NCBI GenBank assembly: GCA_948146395.1
Contig: OX411552.1
Coordinates: forward strand, 49,962,258 to 50,026,257
Reading direction: 5' to 3'
Source: Fragum whitleyi
Taxonomy: Eukaryota; Mollusca; Bivalvia; Cardiida; Cardiidae
DNA length: 64,000 nt
Below the pieces are notes generated by a model. It saw nothing but the letters and a program-made list of their open reading frames with translations, was not told the origin of the DNA and did not search any database. This document shows, piece by piece, positions 1 through 14,100 of the stretch. The position numbers were made by a program, and so were the translations under genes. Numbering within the stretch: the stretch's first letter is position 1; each line of letters starts with the position of its first letter.

Positions 1-1967
1 GTTAACTATCCTAAATTCCTATCAGGATAAGGCTGGTTGCGTCATTAAAAGATCGTTCAATATCTGAAGAACTAGCGCGTCCTAAATCGCGCAGTTTTCC
101 GGAAGCGCGAAAGGTTAAAATTTAACACAAAATTAAAACTATTTCTCGTCATTCTTCATAAGTCACGTGCGAACAAAATCCCCTTTCTTCATTTTGTTAC
201 GAAAATATTTCTGAAATCATTTTACCTTCTACAAATAAACAAAATATCCCAGTCAAATGATCAAAACCTAGTCACAATTCATACTGTTAAAATAGGAAAA
301 CCCCCGTAAAATCTCGTGTGTGACTTATTTCAAAAGCGACGTCGCCGCTTGCAAGAATCTGGGGGCTTCAAAGGGTGCCGACACGCGGTGACCCAGCTAG
401 CTCCAGACGTGTTGTGTTTTCACTACCATTTCATGTACCGGGTGCATTTACACATCACAAAATTTTAGGATTTAATACAGGATTATTTATTTCATACGTG
501 AATAGGTAATGATTTATTAGACCGCTTTGTCCATCGGTAGCGGAACATTGAATACTGCATCGTCTGGAACTTCCTATCTTGTACAAATAATAACAATAAT
601 AATAATCTCGGCTTCTGATAACACAATCACTTGCTTTTGAAAGCTGCAATTAATGGTCGAAGGTGACCTTATTTCGATAGATGACTTTAAATGACAGAAT
701 TACAATTCATTAGCTAACATTTTATTTTATTTTCTAAATTTATAGCCTAAATAGATAAATAGGAAAGCGTATTGGGTAGCACACGTATTTCAATCGATAA
801 TTACGAACATGTTAACAGTTTGCTCCCTTTAGATACCAAAATACGCATTTTTTTAAATTAAGTAAAAGGGTCTGAAATAATAGCGCCCCTACGACGTTTT
901 GCATCGCGCCCGGGCACGTTTAATAGGAGAAATACGGTAGTAAAATTATTGTATGAAATGAATGAACTAAAATTTGAAACATTGTCTGAAGTATTTCTGT
1001 ATTTGAAATTCGAAATTTATTACTACACCGGTAATATGGTATACCCCGATAATAGAGTATCTGAGCATACTATGAATTTCATATGCCCCCCTCTCTTTTT
1101 TCTTTCTTTCTCTCTCTCTCTCTCTCTTGTAACAAACAATATTTCGGGTTAGCTGCAATCGCTTTTAAGGCTTTGCCTTATTTCATATTAAAATGCAATC
1201 ACATACAGTAATGACATTACCCATTATCTGTGGAAGGGGTTGGCTTTCTGTGCCAAACTTTTCCTGAGTTTTTTCCGCACACGTCTAATGTCTGCATTTT
1301 TCTCAGCAATTGGAAGTGCTCGGTCAATGATTTGATTCATAAAACGCCTTGATTGTTCAGCAATCACATCGCAAATAAGATAAATATGCTACTTTCGGTT
1401 CACCAAAATTTGTTTCTTCGATATGAACAAACTTGTTTAGATTTAGCGGTTGCTGGACAGAAAATATATTTTACGAAACAAATTATTTAAATAATAAAAA
1501 TAATTAAGTGCAATGTTAAGTTTCAGACTTAATTTATAACAAATGTTAAAAAATATAATGTTTTTTTTAAATTTGGATCATTGAGCTTTCAATGAAAGGT
1601 TTTCTGTCAGTAAAAAAAATATTTCGTAAAAGCTTTATTTCTCTTGGGAGAATTTTAAGTACCGGTAACCGAAATCCGGGTGAGAAAAAATTTCATCGTG
1701 GACATCGTCTTTGAGACTCTTTTGCTATATAATGCTTTCAAAGCGTAAAAGCCAAAATCGAAAGAAAATTATTAATTGACAAGCAAACTTCAAGAAAGAT
1801 AAATTTTACCAAAAGTAGACCTCTTATATTAGGTAAACCGGATTCAGTGACCGGGATATAGCAATCAACATGTAAACAAATTCTCGCAGGACACGTCGAA
1901 ATTCAATAGATTTTTCGTCATTCTAGAACACAAGTCTAGTCGATTCATACATACAAACAACTACTAA
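1..1967. other. upstream intergenic region and 5' UTR of the Derlin-1 gene
   Basis: I see no convincing coding region here. The stretch is AT-rich with a CT microsatellite near 1091-1127. No TATA box is evident close to the gene. The transcription start cannot be placed, but the last bases before 1968 must be 5' UTR, because an in-frame TAA at 1965-1967 directly precedes the ATG. A more CG-containing patch at about 340-420 could be promoter-proximal, but nothing confirms this. Confidence 0.4.
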
Positions 1968-2126
1968 ATGGCATCAAACGATATTGGTGACTGGTATCGT
2001 GGAATTCCTCCGATAACAAAAGCTTGGTTTACAGGATCAGTTGTGTTGCCTATTGCAGGAAGATTTGGCCTTCTCAATCCACATTGGTTAATTTTAGTAT
2101 TTCAGCTAGTAGCATTCAAATTTCAG
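1968..2126 (+). CDS. DERL1: DERL1 coding exon 1 (residues 1-53)
   Basis: This exon encodes MASNDIGDWYRGIPPITKAW through VAFKFQ, which is the cytosolic N-terminus and first membrane segment. It ends in phase 0 at the donor GTAAGC. The open frame continues into the intron to 2270, but that extension has no Derlin similarity. Confidence 0.96.
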
Positions 2127-5100
2127 GTAAGCACCTTTTTTTTTCTTGCTCTAATTCTGAATTGTTGGATAGTATATGGATTCAAAGGTTTGCAGTCAAA
2201 ACGGCCCAAAGTCAAAATGGCCCAGATACAAAATGGCCCTGATTTGGACGAAACCAGTTTTGACAAATAGTCAAAACACCCCTGTCGGTTTCCGATAATT
2301 TATAATAAAAATCTATTGTAGGACAAAAGCTCAATAAAATTTAATAAGTGATAATTTTTTACAAAGATGGCATGGAAGTAACACAAATATATCTAACAAA
2401 GAAACTATGTGATTAAATCTTCATACATAAATAAAAAAAATCGAGTTTAGTATTATTTCATGGAGATAATTTTGTGGAAAAATTTTTAATTTGGCTATAT
2501 TGACCAAATAGAAAATCTGCTTCGGGCTGTTTTGACCAAATTGCTGGCTGCTTTGACTTGGCCGTATTGACTTGAACCCGATTCAAACCCAGGGACAGTC
2601 ATAGACTGGGTTAATGGCCCTAGATCTAGATAATTGATGCTAGAGACAGACGTGGTATAGAATTTTTCAGTATAAAATTTAGCGGAAGTGACTAAGCTTG
2701 ATCAGAGTTTACCCCTGACTGATACGCTTTTGAACTAGTCAATCAGATCCCTGTCACCCATTCTATATACTTAATAGTTGTTCAGTCAGATGGGTGCATA
2801 GAATTACGCCTGAAATCTGAATTTCACCGAATTACATTACAAAAATGGGTTAAAGTTGGTCGCACTGTATTGTAAAAATTCATTTTTTTATGGAATCTGA
2901 AGTACAATGAATCATGAATATTATGAGAGTTTTGTTTATTGGAATGTTTTAATCCCCAATCATTTATTGAAGTCATAGAATTTCACGTTTAAGCATCATA
3001 CATGGTACTGTATCCCATAAACTGTGCAAATAAACTGTCTAAGATTTCATATGCAATTTAAATTACTGAATTTAAGTAAATTAATATATAATCAATATAA
3101 TATTAAAACTTCATGTAGTGTAATTCGGTTTATATATAACTTGACAGTTGTCAGGAAAAGTGTAATTTGTTTTTTCTTTATCATTCTTAGTGTAAAAGTT
3201 GTAAAATATTCGGTGTTCTTAAAAGAAACTCAAGATTCAAACATTTTATCATCCTCGAATTCCAATTATTATTAGTTTAACTTTTGATTTTTTCATAATT
3301 TACTATCTAATTTAAAAATACATTTTTTGATACATGTACTTTTAGCCTGGCTGTATTCAGAAAAAGCTGAAGGTATTATGATGGCATCATTTGCTTGGCG
3401 TTGGTGTGACAAACTTTAGCCTTGGTCATATCTCTCACTATTGAAGATATCTTCACGAAACATGGCATACATGTGTACACTTTCACAAGATCTATCCAGA
3501 CTTTCAAAGGGTATAACTCTTGAAGCATTTCTGTAAGAGAAATGCCCCTTTTTAATTCAGATTTTTAGCTCACATGAGCACAACATATAAGTCCACAAAT
3601 TTTATCAGATCCCCAACAAGATTGAAATGGGATCAAGAGGGACCAAAAAATGGATTGAAGTTGTTAGATCTAAGACAGTTATCTCAGGTGAGTGATTTAG
3701 GGCCACTTTAATCCTCTTGTTCTATATTATGGGGTAAGTTGCAGATAGAGAGGGTTACCTAGGAATCTAGATTTCATTTAATTCTCATGTATACTCCATG
3801 TATTTGTGGGTATAAAGTTCAGGGCTTGAAAATTCTACTCGTCCTGCATAATTTTTTCCTTCTTTGTCTATGTGAGCAGGACGAGTGGATTTTGCTAAAT
3901 TTCTCTTATGAAATTAATGTATCACTATATTTTTCTATATAGTAGGACGAGTAGAAATTTCAAGAATTTTCAAGCCCTGAAGTTGAATTGTCTTGTTGAA
4001 ACAGTTCAAATGAGTACCCACAATATAGGATTTTTGTCATGAAATAACTTCATAATGATTTAGACTTATGCTGTCTTCTTTTCTTCTGACGTTGATCTAG
4101 TCAATCCTTGTTTGTTTACTTTACAGATATGGCGCCCAATCACAGCTGTGTTTTACTATCCAATATCAGGACCCAGAGGATTCCACTATCTTATCAACTT
4201 GTATTTCCTCTACTCTTATTCTATACGCTTAGAAACAGGTTAGTTTAGACGAGGGACCGTCACTTTTTATGCCCCCTTCCATGAAATGCAACAGGCATAT
4301 TGAGTTACCTCTGTCAGTGTGTAAGTTACTGGGTGCATGCATATCAGCGGATGTGTTTGTGTGTCCCATTCTTGTCCGGAGCATAACTTCTACATTAATT
4401 TTTGATTTTGATTTAACTTGTCACAGATATTCTCCAAACTGGGCACTAGTGTCACACTGAGAGTTTTCCCTGATACACCGAAGGTCAAGGTCATGGCTGA
4501 ATGTCAAGTGGGTCACAGGTGAAGTTCAAATTACAAATTCATGCCTGGAGCACATCGTTGTCTAATATGAATAGATTTCAAAATAATTTGGCACAGTCAA
4601 TGCTTAATGAGTACAAGTTACCAAAAAAGCTGTATAAGCTTGGACCCAGAACTTTTTGATTTAAAATCTTACCCTATGCCTTGAAAATAGACACCCAATC
4701 AGGAACCCTCAGCAAATCTATGGAAAAGAAAGGGCATCGTTCACATGTGAGTTTAAATGATGTCACAAACATCAATGTTTTAACAAAATTAACAAAATAT
4801 TTAATCTGGGCATTTTAAAAATTTAATAACAAAAGGTAGTGTTTTACTGTGTTTTGTCATCAAATTATTTAATGCCCAAAAGATCTAGATCTTAATAGAC
4901 ATTAAACATTAAAAAGTTTTTTTTCTTCTTCAAATGTATAGACCACAGTACCAGCAAAAGGAGAATTACCTAAAATATCACCCCAAATTACTACATGTTT
5001 GCTGAGGTACTCTCCAGTTTACGGAAAAAGCTGACCGATATATATTCAGAATGCATGGACACTATGTTACTTTTATTTTGTAGCAAAAGTTAAAAAGGGC

Positions 5101-8100
5101 GTTATTTGATGCCTATTTACTCCTTGTCTTAAGGCGATAAAAAGCCTTTTTCAGGAATTGTACTCACCTGTCATGCTGAATCAAATATAATTAAATACAA
5201 AGAACTGAAAACACTGAGTGCCCTGAGTGTCAGTATTTCATTTCAAAACAGATATTTCAAATGTTCTGTAATTTTAGAAAAGCGGCAAATCAGATAGTAA
5301 AGACTAAAATCAGACTGCACATATGTGCAGACTGATCTTGGTCTTTACCACCTGTCAAAGCAGGAATATTGTGGGTTTAGCATGACAGAGGTAAAAATCA
5401 AAAGACTAAAAAATCAGCAAAGCTTGTAGGGCACAATTTCAAAATATTTCAGGTGATGAACATGCAGTTTTGGCTAAAATCTCAGCATGTTGATCTTTGT
5501 CTATGACTTTATGGATCTGTCAACATGGAACTGTTTCAGATTCCTCATGACAAGGCTTAACCTATTCAGTGACACCCTTTTGGAATGGCCAATATTCAAA
5601 AAAAGTTGCATTAGAAAACATTGTGGATAATAAAGACTTTGTTTGTGATAAGTAATTTCTTCCTTTCCAAAAATGTTTTTCAAAGCCTTTTCCTTCAAGG
5701 GAGTAAAGAAAACAGGATTGGCAGGGAATGGTTAATCTATTTTGTGAAAGACTAATTAAATGATTCGTATTTCAGGAATATTTGACGGCAAGCCAGCTGA
5801 ATATATCTTTATGTTGCTGTTTAACTGGATCTGTTTAGTTGTATCCTTTTATTATTAATATAATGATGATTCATGATTTATGCCCTTTAGTAATATCAAT
5901 CTGTAATATACTGAGTTCCATAAGAAAGTGTGCACTTTAACTTTTTTCGTTTCTCTTGATTTTTGCAAAGTTGGAGGGAAATAATGGAGTAAATGATACC
6001 AAACTTTAGTCAAGACCTTTTGAAATTAAAAGTCAAATCAGAGAAGGATAATGTATCGCATGATGCATACACACAGGAAACACTTAAATTGTTGAGATTT
6101 GACCTCCTTACAACTTTTTATTTGGTAAGAGTTATGTGTTGATGTTGTCTTATAGAGTTTTAGAAGCCATTCCAGGCAATTTCGAAACAAAAGTTTTAAT
6201 TTTGATGCAGACGTTACGTATACGTCAATGTTAGACATTTCTACGTTGTTAGGCCAGTAACTTGCCGTTGAATGGTGCTATGGCGTTCTATGACATCTTG
6301 GTTTGCATACCAAAGGCCTTACAAAATGATGACCTCGATTTCGTTTGGAACATGAATAAATCAATTTTAATGACATTCTGAATCTGACAAGGTTCGAATT
6401 TGTTCAACGACGTTTATTGGTAGTCAAACTACGCTGTAGCATCATGCACAAATGTATTGAAGATGTGATTTTATGCTTAGGAAAGCCGCAAAGATTGAAC
6501 TGAATGCATTTTCAGACCAATTATTCGTCTAATGCGTGTTGCACATGCAAAACATGCAAAATCAAATGTCTCATTTTAGCAGAAAATTTTTGCTCATCAC
6601 GTGATTTATGTTTTCAAATATCGTTTGCACATACTCTTGGGGATAGTCATACAACATTCATGACGATAGATTGCGTAATTTCAGAGATATTCAAAATTCA
6701 AAAGTGCACACTTTCTTTTGGAACTAAATATACAATAGACCTTCACTTCTTAAGTTTTGATCTCACCAAACATTTGACAAAAATTATAGTATCAAATATG
6801 CAGTTTTACGAAGAATAATTGGGTTTGTCTTGGTCATTATTTCTACAATAATCTATGGAATTAGACTGAAAAAAGTTATTTCACTACTAGATCAAAGACC
6901 AAACATTTTACCAAGACAGTAAATACTTTAAATTACAATGAATATCTAGTCCTATTGACAACATAAAAATACCATTTCTCAATGCAATAAACAATTGTGC
7001 AACATAATACTGTATTGAACTAATAGCTGTGTTATATAGAGTATTTTTTTTATACTGCAAAGAAAATTCTAGCATTTTCATTGGCTAATGCTGACCTGAC
7101 TAACATTGATATCTACAGCCACTCAGATATAACTTCTACTGTTTCCTTAAGGGGCCTCACCGGGAACATAATTATTAAAAAATTCGAGCTGGCAGTGGCA
7201 GCCTTGATTCTCTGGCTTTGCTGTTAACATTACTTGCTACACATTATGTTACAGTTAAAAGCAGGTCAGTTAATAACATACACTTAAAAAAAGATACAAG
7301 TTTAAGATATAAGATATAAGTTATATAAGTACCTTTCAATTTCACCAATCTGTCCATTTAAAGTGCTAACTTTCTTGCAGGTTAAGCCAAGGACAGCTTT
7401 CATAATACCTTAACATCACAGGATTTAGTAGTGTGACTTTTCATTTGAGGCACATTGGAGGTTATTGGTATTTTCAAAGAATAAGGTGTATATCAATGCC
7501 TTAAATGGGCAAAAGAGAGATATTTAGTCTAAAACTTTGCATCATGATAAATTAGTAATATGGTTTCTTGCCTGGGTATATGACGATTTATTCCCAGGCA
7601 GTAAAAAATGATGTTATCCCTCGCCTGTGGCTTGGATGACAATTTTTTCCCAGCCAGGAATAAATCATTTTATATCGGCAAAAAACTGTATAACTAATAC
7701 TCTCTATGACTATGTATCAATTTTAAATTAAAATAGACATTTGTTAGATTATGCATTTATAAGTATAAAGGTCACTTAATTTAGGCTCTTGACAAAAGTT
7801 AAGTCCAGACTTCAGATCTCAAAGCAAGTATCCAGCTTTAAAAGATATAACAAATTGATAGTCCTGGATTTTTTATACGCACATCGAAAGAAGGAACATA
7901 TTATGTGATCACTTGTGGCACCTTGTGTCTGGGTGGGCGGTGTCCACTTCTTTGGCTGGAGCAAAATTCTGTCATTTTTTGTCTGATTGACTTGAAACTC
8001 AGCAGTTATGTTCCTCTTATGATTACAGAGAACAATGTGCAAGAACCATAATGCTACCAAGCTTGATTTTTGAGTTATTTCACTTTGATTTTTTTCATAC

Positions 8101-11100
8101 TTGGTCATCAAGCAGTGTAACAGGCGTCTCTTGGTCATCAAGCAGTGTAACAGGCGTCTCTTGTGACAATTTGCCACCTTGTTGTTATTTTATCATTTAT
8201 GATCATTACTTGTAGAATAAACCTTAACAAAATATTCTAGATAATTGGCTTTCTAGCAGATATCATGGTAAGTCGACAACCAAATACATGGTTGGTTAAT
8301 TGAGATGGAAAAGTTTATGGAGCAAGAATTAGGAATTTTTTTGATTAGCTTAAAGGAAATCAGATAAATGATGTAGCTCAGTCTGATATTCTTTTCCATT
8401 TTAAGTCACCTATCATCACTCTAATCTATTTATCCATTCATATTTTTCTAAAAACTATTCTATATTTTCCGGTAGAAATCAAAATTTAATGTAATCCCTG
8501 TGTACCACAACTGTCTGTGCAGCATTAGGATGAAAGTGTGGGTGATGCCTGGATGACTGCTTAAGAATTTCTATAGTATGAAAAGAAATTACAAGAAAAC
8601 ATTAAACAAGGTTAACATACCTCACTCGAGGAGATAACATTGAATGATTTCTAGCTACTCGCCATCATCTCATTTGTCCAAATTATCTCAAATTTTGATG
8701 TTAAAGCATGATTAAAAGTAAACCTCAAATCAATGCTTTCTTGGCAGATTTTCCTGGATATAAACGAAGATCAGATGCAAGGCTACTACTTCTGAAAGCC
8801 TCTTCAGTCCAATAAAATGGACATTAATACTATCTGATGAAGAATGACTTTTATTAGCTCGTCTGGGATGAAATTCTCGGAAAGCCTTTTGTCATACCCT
8901 CGGTTGTTGGCGTCGGCATCAGTGTCGGCGACCTTGTTAGGATAAAGTTTTGTATTCTATCAATATTAATCTTAAGGCTTTATATTTTACTGAAAACCTC
9001 ATTAGTGTATAGGCCTTCATTTTAGACAAACAACCATGCCAAAATGATCTTGAGACAGTGACCTTGACCCTTAAAAAAAAATTTAACCAAAAAAACCTTA
9101 ACTTTGCTTATATTTTCTGAATGGTTTACCTAAGAACATCATTCCTTCATATATGCACTCACCAGGTGATAGGCTTTACCAGAGACCGAGTGCCTTGACA
9201 TTTTGACTCTGACCTTTTATAGATTTAAAAAAAAAATCTGAAAACTTTAACCAAAAATTTTAACCTTGCTAATATTTGCTGAATGCTTTTACCTAGGGCC
9301 ATACACAAATTCACGGTGATAGGCTTTCACCAGTCCTTGACAATTTGATCTTGACTATTTTTGTACTTAGAAAAGACTGTAGCCAAAACAATTTAACCTT
9401 AATTATATTTTCTGAGTACCTATACCTATTGCCATGTAAATAATAAATTTCCCAACCTAGACCAGATAACATTTATATTTTAAGATACTTTTATTCTTTT
9501 TATCATGCAATCATTTTTCATGTGGTAATAATAATAAACCCTTATACATCAAAGAAATTCAGGTGAAACTTTTTCTATAATTAAGACTGCCTGATATTAT
9601 GTTATGTTATCAGACAGTTGATATCAGGTCAATACAGACTTCATTGCATGATAAAATTTGTTTCTGTTAAAGAATGATTTATTATTGAAAGACAATTCTC
9701 TATTTCACCTGTATATGTTTCAGTTATTAATGGATCCCATGATATTGAGTGTGTTATATGTGTGGTGTCAGCTAAACAGAGACATGATTGTCACCTTCTG
9801 GTTTGGAACTCGCTTTAAGGTAGGTAACAAACTATCAGCTTAACAGAGACATGATAGTCACTGTCTGGTTTGGTACTCGCTTTAAGGTAGGTAACAAACT
9901 ATCAGCTAAACAGAGACATGATAGTCACCTTCTGGTTTGGTACTCGCTTTAAGGTAGGTAACAAACTATCAGCTAAACAGAGACATGATAGTCACCTTCT
10001 GGTTTGGTACTCGCTTTAAGGTAGGTAACAAACTATCAGCTAAACAGAGACATGATAGTCACCTTCTGGTTTGGAACTCGCTTTAAGGTAGGTAAAAAAC
10101 TATCAGCTAAACAGAGACATGATAGTCACCTTCTGGTTTGGAACTCGCTTTAAGGTAGGTAAAAAACTATCAGTTAAACAGAGACATGATTGTCACCTTC
10201 TGGTTTGGTACTCGCTCTAAGGTAGGTGAAAAACTAACAGCCTGTACAGTACAACGTATTAATCAATGGCTCAAGGTGAAACAGTTGTAACTCCCTATAA
10301 ATTTATAGGGAGTTACAACTGTTTTGCGCTGAGCCATAGGTATAAATGAGGTAAAATGAAAAGGCTCAATGGAAAATGGTGAAATTACCTAAAACTTTTT
10401 ACACATTTACAAAAGTGCTGAAATTGCAATAGATTTCAGATGTTTCGTTTTCAATTCTGTCTTAAACACCTTATTTTGTGTACCTGTTCTATGCAGAGTT
10501 TGTTTATTTTCAACTTACCTGAGCATGCAGGTGAGCTATCATGATCAGTCAATGTCTGGTGTCCATGCATATGTCTGCTCGTCTGTCTATCAACAATTTT
10601 AAAAAGTCTTCTCCTCCCAAACTACATATCATATTTATACCCCCCACCTATGAAGTAGAGGGGGAATATTGGTTTCACCATGTCTGTCTGTCTGTCCATC
10701 TGTCTGTCCATCTGCATGTCTGTCCATCCATACATCCATCGGTTTGTAGACCTTTTCGTTTCCGGACTCTAAATCAAGGACCAAGCCACCTTCAATCATG
10801 AAATTTCATACAAATGCTGCTAATGATCCAAGGAAGTGCCCTAATGTTATTTGTTCACATAGGTGAAAGGTCAAGGTCACAGTCAGCATTTGTTCAATTG
10901 AAAAAGCGCTGCCACCATAGCGCAGTTGGTTCAGCATAAGACTTCCAATCTGGAGGTCGTGGGTTCCATCCCCGGTGGTGGCAAATATCCTTTCCGATGT
11001 TGTCTCTCACCAATCGGTAGATAATCGTAAACCTATGTGAGATAGCAGTCGGAGGCTAGGAAAGGGTGTAATGGTAGTACAGGTGAAAGAAATACCAGGA

Positions 11101-14100
11101 ATGCATTGTTAGGTACTCCGGCCGCCGCGATATAACTGCGAAATTGTTGAAAGCGGCGTAAAACCCATTCAAACAAACAAATCAATTGAAAAAGCACTGG
11201 GGGGGGGGGGGGGTATTAGTCTGCTTTGCAACAGCTCTAGTTCAACCAAATTTAAATGGTATGATCCTTAGGTCACTGATTGTCAAAATACTTCACAAAA
11301 TTAAAATCCATGCAGAGCTTTGGTTGCCATGGTAATGGAGCAAAAAAAGTTTAAAAGTCTTTGCCTCCCAATCTGTAAGATCTTGAGCTTTCATAATTGG
11401 CATCTAGCATCACTAAATATTTGACTACTTTAAATTATTGCTCTACATTGTAATTTAGCCCTATGTTGTTGGATTATTGATTTACCATACAGTAGTCTAG
11501 GGTGTGTCCCTTTTATGAACTCTCCATCATTTTATGGTCAAAGTGAAATAATGCAAATTGAATAATTCAAAAAGTCTTGGCTAACTTTGCCTTGTTATGT
11601 TACATAAAATAAAATGTGCAGGGAATGTTATCTTAACACCAATTGTGTATGTAACTGATAAGTCTCCTTCTAAAATTAACCCTTATTATGCTGAATTAAA
11701 AACCATGGCAAACTTTTATAAATGTCAAAGTGCTGAAAGTACTGGATACACTAATTGAAAGTAGCTATATATTTTTTAGCTCCACTGGCTGAAAGTCACT
11801 GGGGCTATTGTCATGGTGTTGTGTCCGTCGTGCGTCCGTCCATCCGTGCGTCCGGTCGTAAACTTTGTTTTAAAAATCTTCTCCTCAGAAACAACTGGAT
11901 GAATTTCAACCAAACTTCACAGGAATGATCCTTGGGTGACCCTCTTTCAAAATTGTTCAAGTAATTTTGATCCAAGGAAAAACATGGATTAAATGGGCGT
12001 GGCTAATTTCCAAATATGGTAAAAAGTGAATTTTCTCAGATTCTAATTGATGGATACCAATTAAATTTTACATGAATGATCCTTGGGTGACCCTTTATCA
12101 GTCTACCAAAAATTATTGTGATCGGGTGAAAAATATGCATTTTATGGGCGGAGGTCATTTCTCTAAATGTTATATAGTGGAAACTATGAAAATCATTTTC
12201 TCAGAATGTAAGTGATTGATATCAACCAAATTCCACTGGAATGATCCTTGGGTGACCCTTTATCAGTCTACCAAAAATTATTGTGATTGGATGAAAAATA
12301 TGCATTTTATGGGCGGAGGTCATTTCTCTATATGTTATATAGTGGAAACTTTGAAAATCATTTTCACACAATGTAAGTTATGGATATCAACCAAATTTCA
12401 CTGGAATGATCCTTGGGTGACCCTTTATCAGGCTACCAAATGATGTTATATGGTGGAAACTTTGAAAATCATTTTCTCAGAAGGTAATTGATGGATATCA
12501 ACAAAATTTCACTGGTATGATCCTTGAGTGAACCTTTATCAGTCTACCAAAAATTATTGTGATCGCATGAAAAATATGTATTTTATTGGCGGAGGTCATT
12601 TCTCTATAGTGGAAACTTTGAAAATCATTTTCACAGAATGTAATTGATGGATATCAACCCAATTTCACTGGATTGATCCTTGGGTGAACTTTTTTGATGC
12701 AATGAAAAATTATTGTCATTGGATGAAAAATAAGTCTTTTATGGGCAGAGATCATTTCTCTTTATTTTATATAGTGGAATCTTTGAAAATCTTTTCAACA
12801 TCAGTAGATCTCAAAATATCTTAAAATCTAGTCAAACCTTAGATTTGCTATTTCAAGAATTTCAAGCCTGTGGAGCGACTCAAGCCATTCATGGCTTTCT
12901 AGTTTAAAACATAAAATGGTTTCTGAAAATAGCTCCATGTTGTGGGATCCTGGAATTTACATAGAAATAAATCATACTATTTTCGACAAAAGATCTTCTT
13001 CTCCCATACCATAAGGCTTTAACTTACTACACATTGTATAATTTGTATTTGGCATGTAATATTTGTCTAAGACCCTACATCATAAAACTTCAAATTATTC
13101 CACCAACTTGGATATTTAACCTATGTTTAAGTATTCTGGATTTTACAAAGAAGAAAATCTTCAAAAGCCTTATTCTCCCATACTATTTAGCTTAAAACTT
13201 AGAATTTGAAATTACAAATAATCCTAAGAACATTTGGTGTGCCAACTTTAGAATAAGCCAGTCCTATGTTGTGAGGTCCTTGATGTTGTAACAGAATAAA
13301 GAAGGAAGCACCAAAAATCTTCTGTTTCTAAACAGCAAGTATACATCTCACAAATTTGGCCAATCAGAATGTCCATATGATCCCCAACAAAATATTTGTT
13401 GGGAGTCTTTCTTACTGTTTACACAGATATGTTCTATAAGGGTTTCTAAAAGATAAATTTTCTTGCTAACTGTTTAGCCCAATACTTTTATTTTCTGGTT
13501 TAGTAGCTGTTTGTGGCAGATTCCTGCTGTATATATAAGCTTTCGCAGACAGTATAGACTAAGGTGAACATGCACGTGTATGCAGGTTGATCTTGGCCCA
13601 TAATTCCTGATTTCCACTTAATTATTACTACCTAGTAACATTACATAACATTGGCTTCTCAACTGGGTACCCTTCTCAAGTAAAGTAGTGTCAAACCCTT
13701 GATAATTAAAGAATTATATATTTTCAGGCGATGTACTTACCTTGGGTGTTGTTGGCTTTCAACATGATTGTTGGTGGCGGGTAAGTAATGTGTATTTATA
13801 CCCCCCACAACGAAGTTATGGGGGGGTATACTGGAATCAGGTTGTCCGTCCGTCCGTCCGTCTGTCCGTCCGTCCGTAGACATAATTTTGTGTCCTCTTT
13901 TCCTCCCACAGTTTTGGACCAATTTTGCTGAAATTTTATCAGGTTGTTTCCTATCATATGAAGTTGTGCACCTGCAATTTTCATCCAGATCCGATCATTA
14001 GTTTGAGAGCTATGCCACTTTGAACTTTTTAAGGAGGGGGTACATTTTTCTAATTTTGTGTCCTCTTCTCCTCCCACAGTTTTGGACCAATTTTGCTGAT

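Noticed and set aside
2127..2270. Extension of DERL1 exon 1 by read-through
   Set aside because: A clean GTAAGC donor follows KFQ and exon 2 continues the family sequence in phase. The extension has no Derlin similarity and runs into an inverted-repeat element.
7812..8177. 121-codon minus-strand frame
   Set aside because: Part of it is the 30-bp tandem duplication (repeated HCLMTKRRLL-type words) and the rest overlaps a tandem-core repeat fragment inside a DERL1 intron.
9820..10237. CRISPR-like array
   Set aside because: The 67-bp units have no distinct spacers and are copies of the exon 5 end in a eukaryotic gene.
10911..10983. Functional tRNA gene
   Set aside because: The tRNA-like head is followed by the SINE body and an A-rich tail, flanked by a target-site duplication. 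The anticodon arm is irregular.
12216..12443. 75-codon frame with an internal repeat
   Set aside because: The repeated ISTKFHWNDPWVTLYQ words are simply the 165-bp core unit translated twice.
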